A stretch of 64,000 nucleotides of DNA from Adiantum capillus-veneris. Taxonomy: Eukaryota; Streptophyta; Polypodiopsida; Polypodiales; Pteridaceae. How positions within the stretch are numbered: position 1 is the first letter of the stretch; every line of letters starts with the position of its first letter. Shown here in pieces: positions 56,571 through 64,000 of this stretch. The notes under the pieces were generated by a model that saw only the letters and a program-made list of their open reading frames with translations, was not told the DNA's origin and did no database searches. The translations under genes were made by a program, and so were the position numbers. The stretch spans positions 86,337,529 to 86,401,528 of the forward strand of contig CM043959.1 in NCBI GenBank assembly GCA_014529385.2. Reading direction: 5' to 3'.

Positions 56571-58182
56571 CTGTAATGTTTTGTCTGTAGGAAATGACGC
56601 AAGGCGGGGGAATGCACTAGAGAGCTGTGCGATATTCAGCAAGGGCTAGCAACTTCGGGGAGCAGGCGAGGGCGCCATGGCTGAGTTAATTGGCAACACG
56701 TTTCGTGCCTTGATTACAGCTGGAGATAGGATAGAGAGAGAAATGAAATGAAATGAAATGTTATATTAAACGACCTATGAGATTTAATCCTTGTGGAATG
56801 AATCCAATGTCTTGGTACAAAAATAAAATGAAGGAAAATGAAAGACTAAAATTATCACACTAAAATCATCATCATCCTTGTCAATGTCCGAGGATGCCCC
56901 ACATCGGGCGTTGTCCGAGGAGGAAGTATTGCATCGGTCATTGAAGAGCTTCGTGAATATCGGCCTCTGTAAATAGTCGTACTAGAAGTCTCCCATATCG
57001 TGCTATAATAGTACTGATCCGCTAATGGAGCCTCCATGAGGCATGCTCATCTGGCTGTTGAGTCCTTGCTCTAAAGAAGTGAGTGATCTCCTTTTGTGAA
57101 TGTCTCCCTCTGTCTGGTCTCCTCAAGCAACTCTCCCAAAGTCTACGCAAGTCTAGCAAAAACAACCTGAGGCATCTCTGATCCTGATATCTCATAACTC
57201 TAGCCAGCGCTCCAATTCCCTCTCTGAGTAGATAGTGAAAGTGGCCTCGTATCTCATAGTATATCGTACAATGGAAAATGTGATGTAACTATGTATACAT
57301 CTAGGAAGCCTCCCTAGAACCTTGCTCCCAATCAAAGAGCACGAAATTCAACATGCATATCTACTATGGCAATGCTCAAGAAACAAACCTTCCCTTCGAA
57401 TCTCAAATCATGGATTTCTTTTCTTGCTCACAATTGGCTCTAATTGGATGTAGTGATGTATATCAATTGCCTCACATTGCAGCTTCTCACACTATGTCCA
57501 AACTTATCACGTTTAATTGGCCCAAACTTATCATATTGAGTGCCATTGGACCCAACCTCCTTGGATATTGAAATCATTTGTATATATATATAAGATTTTT
57601 GCTATCAACCCATCACCGCCCACCAATTTCACTATAGCCTCCCTTCCATGTTCACATATGAGGAGATGAGGACTCTATTGAAATCATAGGATTTGCTCAC
57701 AAGTGTTCTATCTAGAATGTCGTCTTTTGGACAAGATGCATTGTAGGATAGCCTCTGAAGGGGCTAGAAGGAAGGTGCATAGTGTCTGTCATTTATGTAA
57801 ATAAAATGATTTGTAGCAAGGCAATGGGATACAAGCTAATCTTAACAAGCAATCTCAGATGTGGTCTCTTCCAATGTCGGATGTGGTCTCTCGGAATTAT
57901 AATTCAAGATTTGACCAAAAGGGAAAATTATGTCGTTACATGGTCACATGCTAATTACTATATGTTGATTGGAATGCTAGCTAAACTAGAGATGGTACAT
58001 GCCAATGTGTTGTGACATATGCCAAAGGCCACATATCCACCACATGTGACACCATATGTTAACCCTTTTCTTAATACCTTGGACTCAAAAAACGCTAGCA
58101 AGCTTTTGGTCCACGATTGATGTCCAATAATATTTGAAGATCAAATTGCTGCAGAGAGAAAAAGATGCTACTAGCTTCATAG

Positions 58183-58185
<3 letters not shown>
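56571..58185. other. No gene recognised
   Basis: Short ORFs only. A small (GAAAT)n run is at about 56738-56760. Confidence 0.4.

Positions 58186-58248
<63 letters not shown>
58186..58248. repeat. (CT)n(CA)n compound microsatellite
   Basis: CT to 58219, then CA to 58248. Confidence 0.95.
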
Positions 58249-58254
<6 letters not shown>

Positions 58255-58837
58255 GGCCAGAGACAAACTTGCAGACAAAGCTCCGAGATGCTTCTGGGAA
58301 CCTGCAAACTTTGAACTGCTTGTGGAGAAGATCGCATTGCTGCTGAGAGAAATGCAGAATTCTTTTTTTATTTTATTCACTTGGCAGTTGGTAGCTTTTG
58401 ACGGCGTAGTCGTAGTTTTTTTAGAGCTTTTCATCGTAGTGGTTTTTTTCTTTTATAGAGTAGCCACATGGGTTAATGAGAGCGCAGTGCTGCAGTTTTA
58501 CCTCCTACGCTAACGAAGTAATGAAGCTTTTGAATAATGCTCTAGATCTTAATTTGAGCGTGACACAAAAATGAACTAATGGTTTAGTCCCCACATTTGT
58601 AGACGAGGCCTAGATGAGTAGCTTGAAGTTTGCATGTACAAAGGAGAATTGAGGTAGATCTACTTGGGAATCAAATTGATGGCAAGAACCTGTAAAATAT
58701 AGTGTGGATGTGTGGAATAGCATGTTTAAAACTGAAAGGATTTTTCAATGAAATACAAGAGAAACCTCATGAGCCACAATAACATCACAAACAACTTATT
58801 AAGGCGCCACAAACACAACACTACAGTTGCGTTGTCT

Positions 58838-59820
58838 TTGAAGCACACCATTATTCCTCACATCAGTTCACCAAAATCTGCAAAACAGGCTTGGGATATT
58901 TTGGCTGGTCTTTATGCAAGTCGCAATGAGGCTAAAATTGCTTTGCGGCGTAAAGAGTTAGAGTCGAAGATTATGCATGAGGAAGATGATATGGACACTT
59001 ACCTTGCTAGTGTCAAGAAGAATCTCTTATCTGTATCCGCACTTGCTAAACTTGGACGTGTAGTAAAATTTGTGGATGACAGATGTACAGTTCATGATCT
59101 CAGTAAGGCTGTCAAATGTATTTTTGTTGGTTATAATGCTGAAAGCAAAGGTTATAGGTTGTATCATCCGCAAACAAAATGTATTCTGGTTTCATGGGAT
59201 GTAGTGTTTGTGGAAGATTCCGTTCAGCCCTTGCTGTCATCTACTAAAGACAGTAATGTAAGCTCACAGGACATTTATGACACTTTGTTGCCTCTTTTTG
59301 GGTGGTGGAAATACGAATGTAAACTTCCAATGAGGAAAATGTACAGCCTATGAGGGTTTCTGAAAATGTTACAGATTAGCCTATTACTGATACAGATTTA
59401 CATGATGTACTTGATGAGGAAAGGGCTGAAAATGAGCAGGCTAGAGGTATGCCAAAATGGCTGGTGCACACTTTGTGTGACAATAAATTGGACGCACCTT
59501 TGTCTAGTCGTACTCGTTCAGGCTCTTGCCATGCATCTTATGCATCAGATTGTTATGCTTTGGCTGTGTCTAGCTTACATGATGTTGAGGAGCCTCTGTC
59601 TTTTGATGAAGCACAGAATTCAAAAAATTGGATGGCTGCCATGCAATCAGAATATGATGCACTTATAGAAAATGACACATGGACTTTATGTGATTTTCCT
59701 CCTGGCAAAAAGGCCATTAATACGAAGTGGGTTTACAAGTTGAAACGCAATCCGGATGGTGAGATCGATCGCCATAAGGCTCGACTTGTTGCAAAGGGTT
59801 ATGCACAACAAAGATTTTGA
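58838..59820 (+). pseudogene. Copia mosaic ORF: gag / pre-integrase / linker / RT start
   Basis: In one frame (58748-59353) KQAWDILAGLYASRNEAKIA (gag) runs to YLASVK. It jumps to KNLLSVSALAKLGRVVKFVD (pre-integrase), then to KAVKCIFVGYNAESKGYRL (integrase linker). Compared with copy D, the first joint is at a shared TCAAG and the second at one shared base. The following frame 59449-59820 carries the reverse-transcriptase start up to VAKGYAQQ. Internally deleted; not functional. Confidence 0.9.
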
Positions 59821-60104
59821 TGTATGCATATTGTGGTTTGGTTTTGCATTGACCACTAAATGACTTGGTGATGTCTTGGATGTAGATACATATGATATTT
59901 GGTTGTACACACCTTGCAGCTGCCTCTTGGTAGCTAGGATACTTGCTGAGCCATGTATCCCAGTGTCTATTAGCTAATGTTTCAATCAATGCAGGCTTCA
60001 CTTCTTGCAAGGTGGCAAGAACATAATATGCGGTTGCAAACCTTGTCGCACAAAATATCTGCAAAGTTTTGTTGGGTGATCTTAATAAAAAAAGAGCATA
60101 CGAA
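59821..60104 (-). mobile_element. hAT-derived fragment inside the copia copy
   Basis: On minus, SPNKTLQIFCATRFATAYYV through LSKYPSYQEAAARC matches the hAT transposase at about 28836-29030. It is followed directly by sequence resembling the hAT repeat near 33018-33060 (ACCAAGTCATTTAGTGRT). Transposase exon fused to end-proximal repeat implies an internally deleted hAT derivative, from a paralogue of the element at 26.5-34.1 kb. Confidence 0.8.
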
Positions 60105-60287
60105 AATTGGATGGTAAGGCTGTCAAATGTATTTTTGTTGGTTATAGTGCTGAAAGCAAAGGTTACAGGTTGCATCATCCGTAAACAAAACGTATTCTGG
60201 TTTCACGGGATGTAGTGTTTGTGGAAGATTCTACTCAGTCCTTGCTGTCATGTACTAGAGACAGTAATGTAAGCTCACAGGACATTT

Positions 60288-61385
60288 ATGACACTTTGTT
60301 GCCTCTTTTCGAGTGGTGGAAATACGAATGTAAGTTCCAATGAGGCAAATGTACAACCTATGAGGGTTTCTGAAAATGTTACAGATCAGCCTATTACTGA
60401 TGCAGATTTACATGATGTACTTGATGAGGAAAGGGTTGAAAATGAGCAGGCTAGAGGTATGCCAAAATGGCTGGTGCACACTTTGCGTGGCAGTAAATTG
60501 GATGCACCTTTGTCTAGTCGTACTCGTTCAGGCTCTTGCCATGCATCTTATGCATCAGATTGTTATGCTTTGGCTATGTCTAGCTTACATGATGTTGAGG
60601 AGCCTCTGTCTTTTGATGAAGCACAGAATTCAGAAAATTGTATGGCTGCCATGCAATCAGAATATGATGCACTTATAGAAAATGACACATGGACTTTATG
60701 TGATTTGCCTCCTGGAAAAAAGGCCATTAATACGAAGTGGGTTTACAATTTGAAACGAAAGCCGGATGGTGAGATCGATCGCCATAAGGCTCGACTTGTT
60801 GCAAAGGGTTATACACAACAGAAAGGCATAGATTATGAAGAGACTTTTGCTCCCACTTGTCGTATGACTACTGTGCGTTTTCTCTATGCATTGGCATCTC
60901 ATTTTGGTTGGGATGTACATCAATCAGACATTGTTACCGCTTTCTTAAATGGTGACATATTTGAGGAAGTTTATGTAACGCAACCTCGCAGTTTTGTCAT
61001 AAAAGGACAAGAGGACAAAGTGTGCAGATGTAAGAAGGCTTTGTATGGGTTGAAGCAATCTCCTCATGCTTATTATGAGAAAGCTGACACTCATTTCGTC
61101 AAACGAGGCTTTCGTAACAGTCCAACAGAAAGCGCATTGTATGTAAAACGTGAGGGTGATGCACTTCTCATTGTGGTCCTTTATGTTGATGATTTGCTAA
61201 TCATTGGACCAAATGAGAGACATATTGTTGAATTTAAGGCTGATTTGAATGCTACTTTCAAGATGAAAGATTTGGGGCTGTTGCATCATTACTTGGGTAT
61301 ACAGTTTAAGCAGTGTGATGGTGGTATTGCTTCACCACAAGTGGTTTTTGTTTCATGCTTGGCAATTCATGTATATCATGGTTGA
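60288..61385 (+). pseudogene. Copia reverse transcriptase, long open frame
   Basis: 365 codons open: MPKWLVHTLRGSKLDAPLSS, the RT fingers (KARLVAKGYTQQKGIDYEETF), first catalytic Asp (VHQSDIVTAFLNG), KALYGLKQSP and YVDDLLI. After HHYLGIQFKQCDGGIA it joins non-homologous frame at a deletion (about 61331), so the connection to RNase H is lost. Better preserved than in copy D but lacks its partners. Confidence 0.9.
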
Positions 61386-61756
61386 GCAAGAAGCAACCTA
61401 CTATGGCCACTTTGAGTTGTGAGGCTGAGTACAAGGAATTCTTCACAGCTACGGTTGAGTGTGTATGGCTCAGACGCCTTATGGCTGATTTGGGTGTTGG
61501 ACAGGACACTACCAACACTATCTACACTGACAGTCAGAGCGCATTGGCAGTTGTGAGGAGCCCAATTTTTCATGCTCTCACAAAGCACATTGAGGTGCAT
61601 TACCACTATGTCAGGGAGAGGCTCTCAGCAGGAGAGATCAGCTTGGCTTATGTGCCAACACAGGACAAACTTGCAGATCTTTTCACAAATGCATTGTCTC
61701 GTGAGAAGCTTGAAGCTTTTCACAAAGCTTTGGGCTTACTCCCCTTTGTGGACTGA
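61355..61756 (+). pseudogene. Copia RNase H, open frame without upstream pol
   Basis: 133 codons with LSKKQPTMATLSCEAEYKEF, IYTDSQSAL, HIEVHYHYVRERLSAGEI and LADLFTNALSREKLEAFHKA. The acidic residues of the RNase H site (Glu of CEAEY, Asp of TDSQ) are present. Ends with a stop 75 bp before the LTR, as in copy D. Confidence 0.9.
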
Positions 61757-61831
61757 TCATGTCCTCAGGGCATGGCACTTCCCTTTAATCATGTGCCAGC
61801 TCTTGTTCACCGCATCACTCCAGGGGAAATT

Positions 61832-62058
61832 TGTTACCATATACATGTGGTAGTGATGTGTGTGAACACACTAGGACCGCTGGGGCATTTTTTCCCTCTT
61901 TAGGAGGTTTTTCCCCCCAAGAATTGTATATACGTCCATCACTCTAGGGGTATCTATCCTTCCATTGCACACTAAGTAACACACTCTCTATTGTGTGCCT
62001 TGAGCTTCCTTCGTCTTCTCCAAGCTGTGTGTGTTTCTCTGCAACCCTATTTCCAACA
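61832..62058 (+). repeat. 3' LTR of copy E
   Basis: 227 bp, TGTTACCATATACATG...TTCCAACA, reverse complement of the copy D LTRs with scattered differences. Confidence 0.95.
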
Positions 62059-62419
62059 CTTGTGATAAAAGAAGGGATAAAGTTTGCAAAGTGTAACTCC
62101 AAATATCAGTAAGGATGTCTAGTATCTTGAATTTAGTAAATGAATAAAATGCTTTTGTGAATCCCTAACAAAGGGTTCAAATAACTAGCAATGACATTTG
62201 AACAGAAAACACGACAGTTCATGTTTTTGTAATAGAAAAAATCAGCACTTGATAAGATCTTCTAGAGTCATGGCATTAAAATAATCCACTCTTTTCTTTT
62301 GCATGAATTCTTTAAGATATGTACTTGAAAAGGTGCAAATTATCTTGACGTTTTCTTTATAATTAATGGTGTTTTTTTGTGTGTTTAGATAGTTTAAAGT
62401 GTCAAATAAGAGTAACCTT
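62059..62419. other. No gene recognised
   Basis: AT-rich spacer between the copia LTR and the CACTA terminus. Confidence 0.4.
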
Positions 62420-62431
62420 CACTACAAGAGG
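62420..62431 (+). repeat. CACTA terminal inverted repeat
   Basis: CACTACAAGAGG, preceded by CTT (possible 3-bp target duplication). Confidence 0.8.
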
Positions 62432-62440
62432 CTCTTCACA

Positions 62441-62575
62441 TTAGCGACGCTCACACAGCGACGCTCAAAAAAAAAATTCCCGGCGTCGCTATGAGCGTCG
62501 CTATGAGCGTCGCAAATTTACAAAGAAATTTGCGACGCTCATAGCGACGCTTATAGCGACGCTCATAGCGACGCC
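62441..62575. repeat. 12-bp AGCGACGCTCAT subterminal repeats forming a long hairpin
   Basis: The left arm 62482-62519 and right arm 62526-62575 are near-perfect inverse copies built of AGCGACGCTCAT units around a 6-base loop; the right arm has one extra 12-bp unit. Two further units lie at 62443-62467. In En/Spm such 12-bp subterminal repeats are TnpA-binding sites. Confidence 0.85.
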
Positions 62576-62663
62576 AGCTGGGGTAAAAAAAATAACCGAG
62601 CGCGCCCAAAAACTCAGATCTCAGATCTGAGTTTTTCGACGCCCTCAAGCAAAGAGCAGGTAA

Positions 62664-62696
62664 CGCTCTCCCTCACTCTCTCTCTCTCTCTTTTTC

Positions 62697-62738
<42 letters not shown>

Positions 62739-62858
62739 AGAGGAAGGAGAGACAGGTATGCTCCTTCCCTCTCCTCATTCTCATGTTCCCTTCCTCTCTT
62801 TCTCTCTCCCTCGCTCTCTCTCTCACACACACACACATACACACACACATATAGTGTT

Positions 62859-62914
<56 letters not shown>

Positions 62915-62915
62915 C
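62664..62915. repeat. (CT), (AC) and (GA) microsatellites
   Basis: CT 62668-62693, AC 62701-62734, CT/AC 62795-62850, GA 62860-62912. Further GA/AC stretches continue to 63120. Confidence 0.95.
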
Positions 62916-63187
62916 AAAAACGCACACACATACATAAACAAAGAATGCACACACACATTGAGAGAGAAAAAGAGAGAGAGAGCATGCATAAACAGAAAAC
63001 GTACGCATTGAGAGAGGAAAAGAGAGAGAGAACATGCATAAACAAAAAACGCACACATTGAGAGAGGAAAAGAGAAAGAAAACATGCATACGATCCAAAA
63101 AAACGCACACACATTGAGAGAGAAAGAAAGAGAAACTAAGGGAGCGTCGTAGGAAACTAATTAAAATTAAAAGACCTAAAGATCTAG

Positions 63188-63272
63188 CCGACGAGGAGTT
63201 GAACTGAAGACCTATTATTCAAGAGAGAAATGGCATAATCAATCTATCATACTTGGCATGGGTGATAGAAAG
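63188..63272 (-). other. tRNA-like sequence (possible SINE head or tRNA pseudogene)
   Basis: On minus, GCCAAGTATGATAGATT resembles a tRNA A box. About 45 bp later, CAGTTCAACTCCTCG resembles the B box (GGTTCAANNCC). Spacing fits a tRNA-derived promoter. The acceptor stem pairs poorly and no clear anticodon stem was found, so it is not called a functional tRNA. Confidence 0.3.
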
Positions 63273-63359
63273 GTTATACCATTTATCTCTTTTTATTGGC
63301 ACACACATCCACACACGCGCACACACACAGGAAGAAGAGAGTTATAACGTCGTAGGAAA

Positions 63360-63480
63360 CTATTTTAAAAGACGTTAAAGATTAGGTTATATGTAGACTT
63401 ACATTAAATTAGATTTAGGTTTATTTTTAACTAGATTTACATTTATTTAAGCTAGATTTAGATTTATGTTATATTAGATT
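63360..63480. repeat. AT-rich CACTA array (inverse of 41070-41735)
   Basis: TTAGATTTAGGTTTAT-type repeats; the array resumes at 63695-63780 after the HMA fragment. Confidence 0.8.
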
Positions 63481-63482
63481 AG

Positions 63483-63680
63483 ATGCGGGTCTCCATAGAC
63501 TGCGATGCCTGCATGAAGCGGGTGAAGAAAGCCCTCAATGGAATATAGGGTATTGCTGCCTTCACTCATAGTGGGCTCCGTCGATCCAAAAGTACTGGTG
63601 AAATGTCTTCAGAAGATAGGGAAGAAGGTGGATCTTCAGGGCGGCAAGAGTCACTACATCCCCGACACAATGACCATCTA
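63483..63680 (+). pseudogene. Captured HMA-domain (heavy-metal-associated) gene fragment
   Basis: From ATG 63483 the frame reads MRVSIDCDACMKRVKKALNG, the first strand and helix of an HMA domain with the metal-binding C-x2-C (CDAC). A TAG then interrupts where family members usually have Gln. From about 63571 another frame gives VGSVDPKVLVKCLQKIGKK then VDLQGGKSHY, the last strands. About ten residues and the frame are lost between. HIPP/ATX1-type proteins bind Cu, Zn or Cd. It interrupts the CACTA AT-rich array on both sides, so the transposon appears to have picked up a host gene piece. Confidence 0.8.
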
Positions 63681-63819
63681 GACAACCTCTAGTCATTAGA
63701 CTTACGTTAAATTAGATTTAGCTTTATTTTTAGTTAGATTTACGTTTATTTAGATTTACGCTTATTTACGTTAGATCGAGTCCACGCAAGAATTACTTAC
63801 GGTTTAGGGTTTAGAGTTA

Positions 63820-64000
63820 GACGAACAGTGAAAAGATCTACTGTGAAAAGATGTTAAGATGAAGTGAAGTGCTACAGCTAGAGAAGAGGCAAAGGGATTT
63901 TGTCCACTACATGCAGTATCATGTAGACGTGGGTGTCTAGATTTCTTGTACCCACAAATATAGGTATTGACCAATAAAGACGAGATTATAACCCGGTGGT
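63820..64000 (-). repeat. Inverted match to 40731-40900
   Basis: Reverse complement shares TTATAATCTCGTCTTTATTG, CCTATATTTGTGGGTAC and CCTCTTCTCTAGCTGTAGCA with the segment in CACTA end A. Confidence 0.9.

Larger units (their letters stand above)
58838..62058 (+). mobile_element. Rearranged copy of the copia D family (copy E)
   Basis: Plus strand; 5' LTR and most of gag are missing. It holds gag, pre-integrase and integrase-linker fragments joined end to end. A pol segment (59105-59815) is repeated at 60115-60830, with a hAT-derived fragment between the repeats. Then come a long reverse-transcriptase frame, a deletion, an open RNase H frame, a polypurine tract (CTCCAGGGGAAAT) and a 3' LTR. 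The LTR is the inverse of 44529-44755, confirming the family. Confidence 0.9.
62420..64000 (+). mobile_element. CACTA element end B (runs off the window)
   Basis: Starts CACTACAAGAGG at 62420, the inverse of the terminus at 42419-42430. Inward come 12-bp subterminal motifs, CT/AC/GA tracts, an AT-rich array, a captured HMA fragment and, at 63820-64000, the inverted match of 40731-40900. The same family end as A, in opposite orientation. Confidence 0.85.

Noticed and set aside
58838-59360. Retro-copied spliced transcript as source of the copia mosaic
   Set aside because: Joint positions in copy D lack GT...AG borders; they show short shared bases instead, which favours template switching or microhomology deletion.
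59686-60178. Minus-strand 153-codon ORF as a gene
   Set aside because: It joins reverse-strand copia sequence to a hAT transposase exon fragment; a chance fusion across junctions.

Overview
The window is nuclear DNA from a land plant with a large, repeat-rich genome. Support comes from Ty1/copia and Ty3/gypsy elements with plant-type primer-binding sites, hAT and CACTA (En/Spm) DNA transposons, TIR-bearing short elements, GT-AG introns, and fragments of typical plant genes (a small C2-domain protein like ERG3, and an HMA metal-binding domain). Abundant long (CT)n/(GA)n tracts and heavy nesting would suit a fern or another large-genome plant, but I cannot name the species. I see no intact host gene, rRNA gene, CRISPR array or bacterial feature.

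Layout. 1-9.6 kb: two decayed, related Ty3-chromovirus-like elements in the same orientation (351-5585, and an older 5'-less copy to about 9604). 9.7-11.5 kb: minus-strand gypsy pol remnant. 11.6-38.7 kb: a four-element nest. A Ty1/copia element (11635 to about 38727) holds a Tat-like Ty3/gypsy element (12698-35559, minus strand, 1206-bp LTRs). That gypsy element holds a 7.7-kb gag-only LTR element (15362-23047, LTRs about 2.58 kb) and, inside its gag, a hAT transposon (about 26.56-34.1 kb). 38.9-43.0 kb: CACTA sequence, with a TnpA-like gene having GT-AG introns, a long subterminal region ending in a CACTA terminus at 42430, then a TnpD C-terminal remnant. 44.5-49.7 kb: a complete but mutated Ty1/copia element (minus strand). 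50.8-52.5 kb: a short LTR element with a perfect 5-bp target duplication. 52.9-53.8 kb: two MITE-like elements. 54.5-56.6 kb: broken tandem copies of a C2-domain gene. 58.8-62.1 kb: a rearranged plus-strand copy of the same copia family carrying a hAT fragment. 62420-end: a second CACTA terminus, inverted relative to the first, with 12-bp subterminal repeats, a tRNA-like block and a captured HMA-domain gene fragment.

The most interesting pieces are these. First, the hAT element carries, convergent to its transposase, a 253-codon ORF of unknown function and a protein-kinase-like frame of 470 codons broken by exactly three TAG codons. Second, the gag-only LTR element has a long second ORF with no recognised domain. 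It lies in the -1 frame and meets gag at a run of seven G directly before the gag stop, so one slip or one base would join them. Third, the CACTA end has taken in a metal-binding HMA gene fragment. Fourth, the 58.8-62.1 kb copia copy is a mosaic with short-homology joints and an embedded hAT deletion derivative.

Most protein-coding signal here is transposon-derived and damaged by frameshifts and stops. The intact reading frames are the gag (18248-19429), its companion ORF (19330-20409) and the 253-codon ORF (30127-30888).
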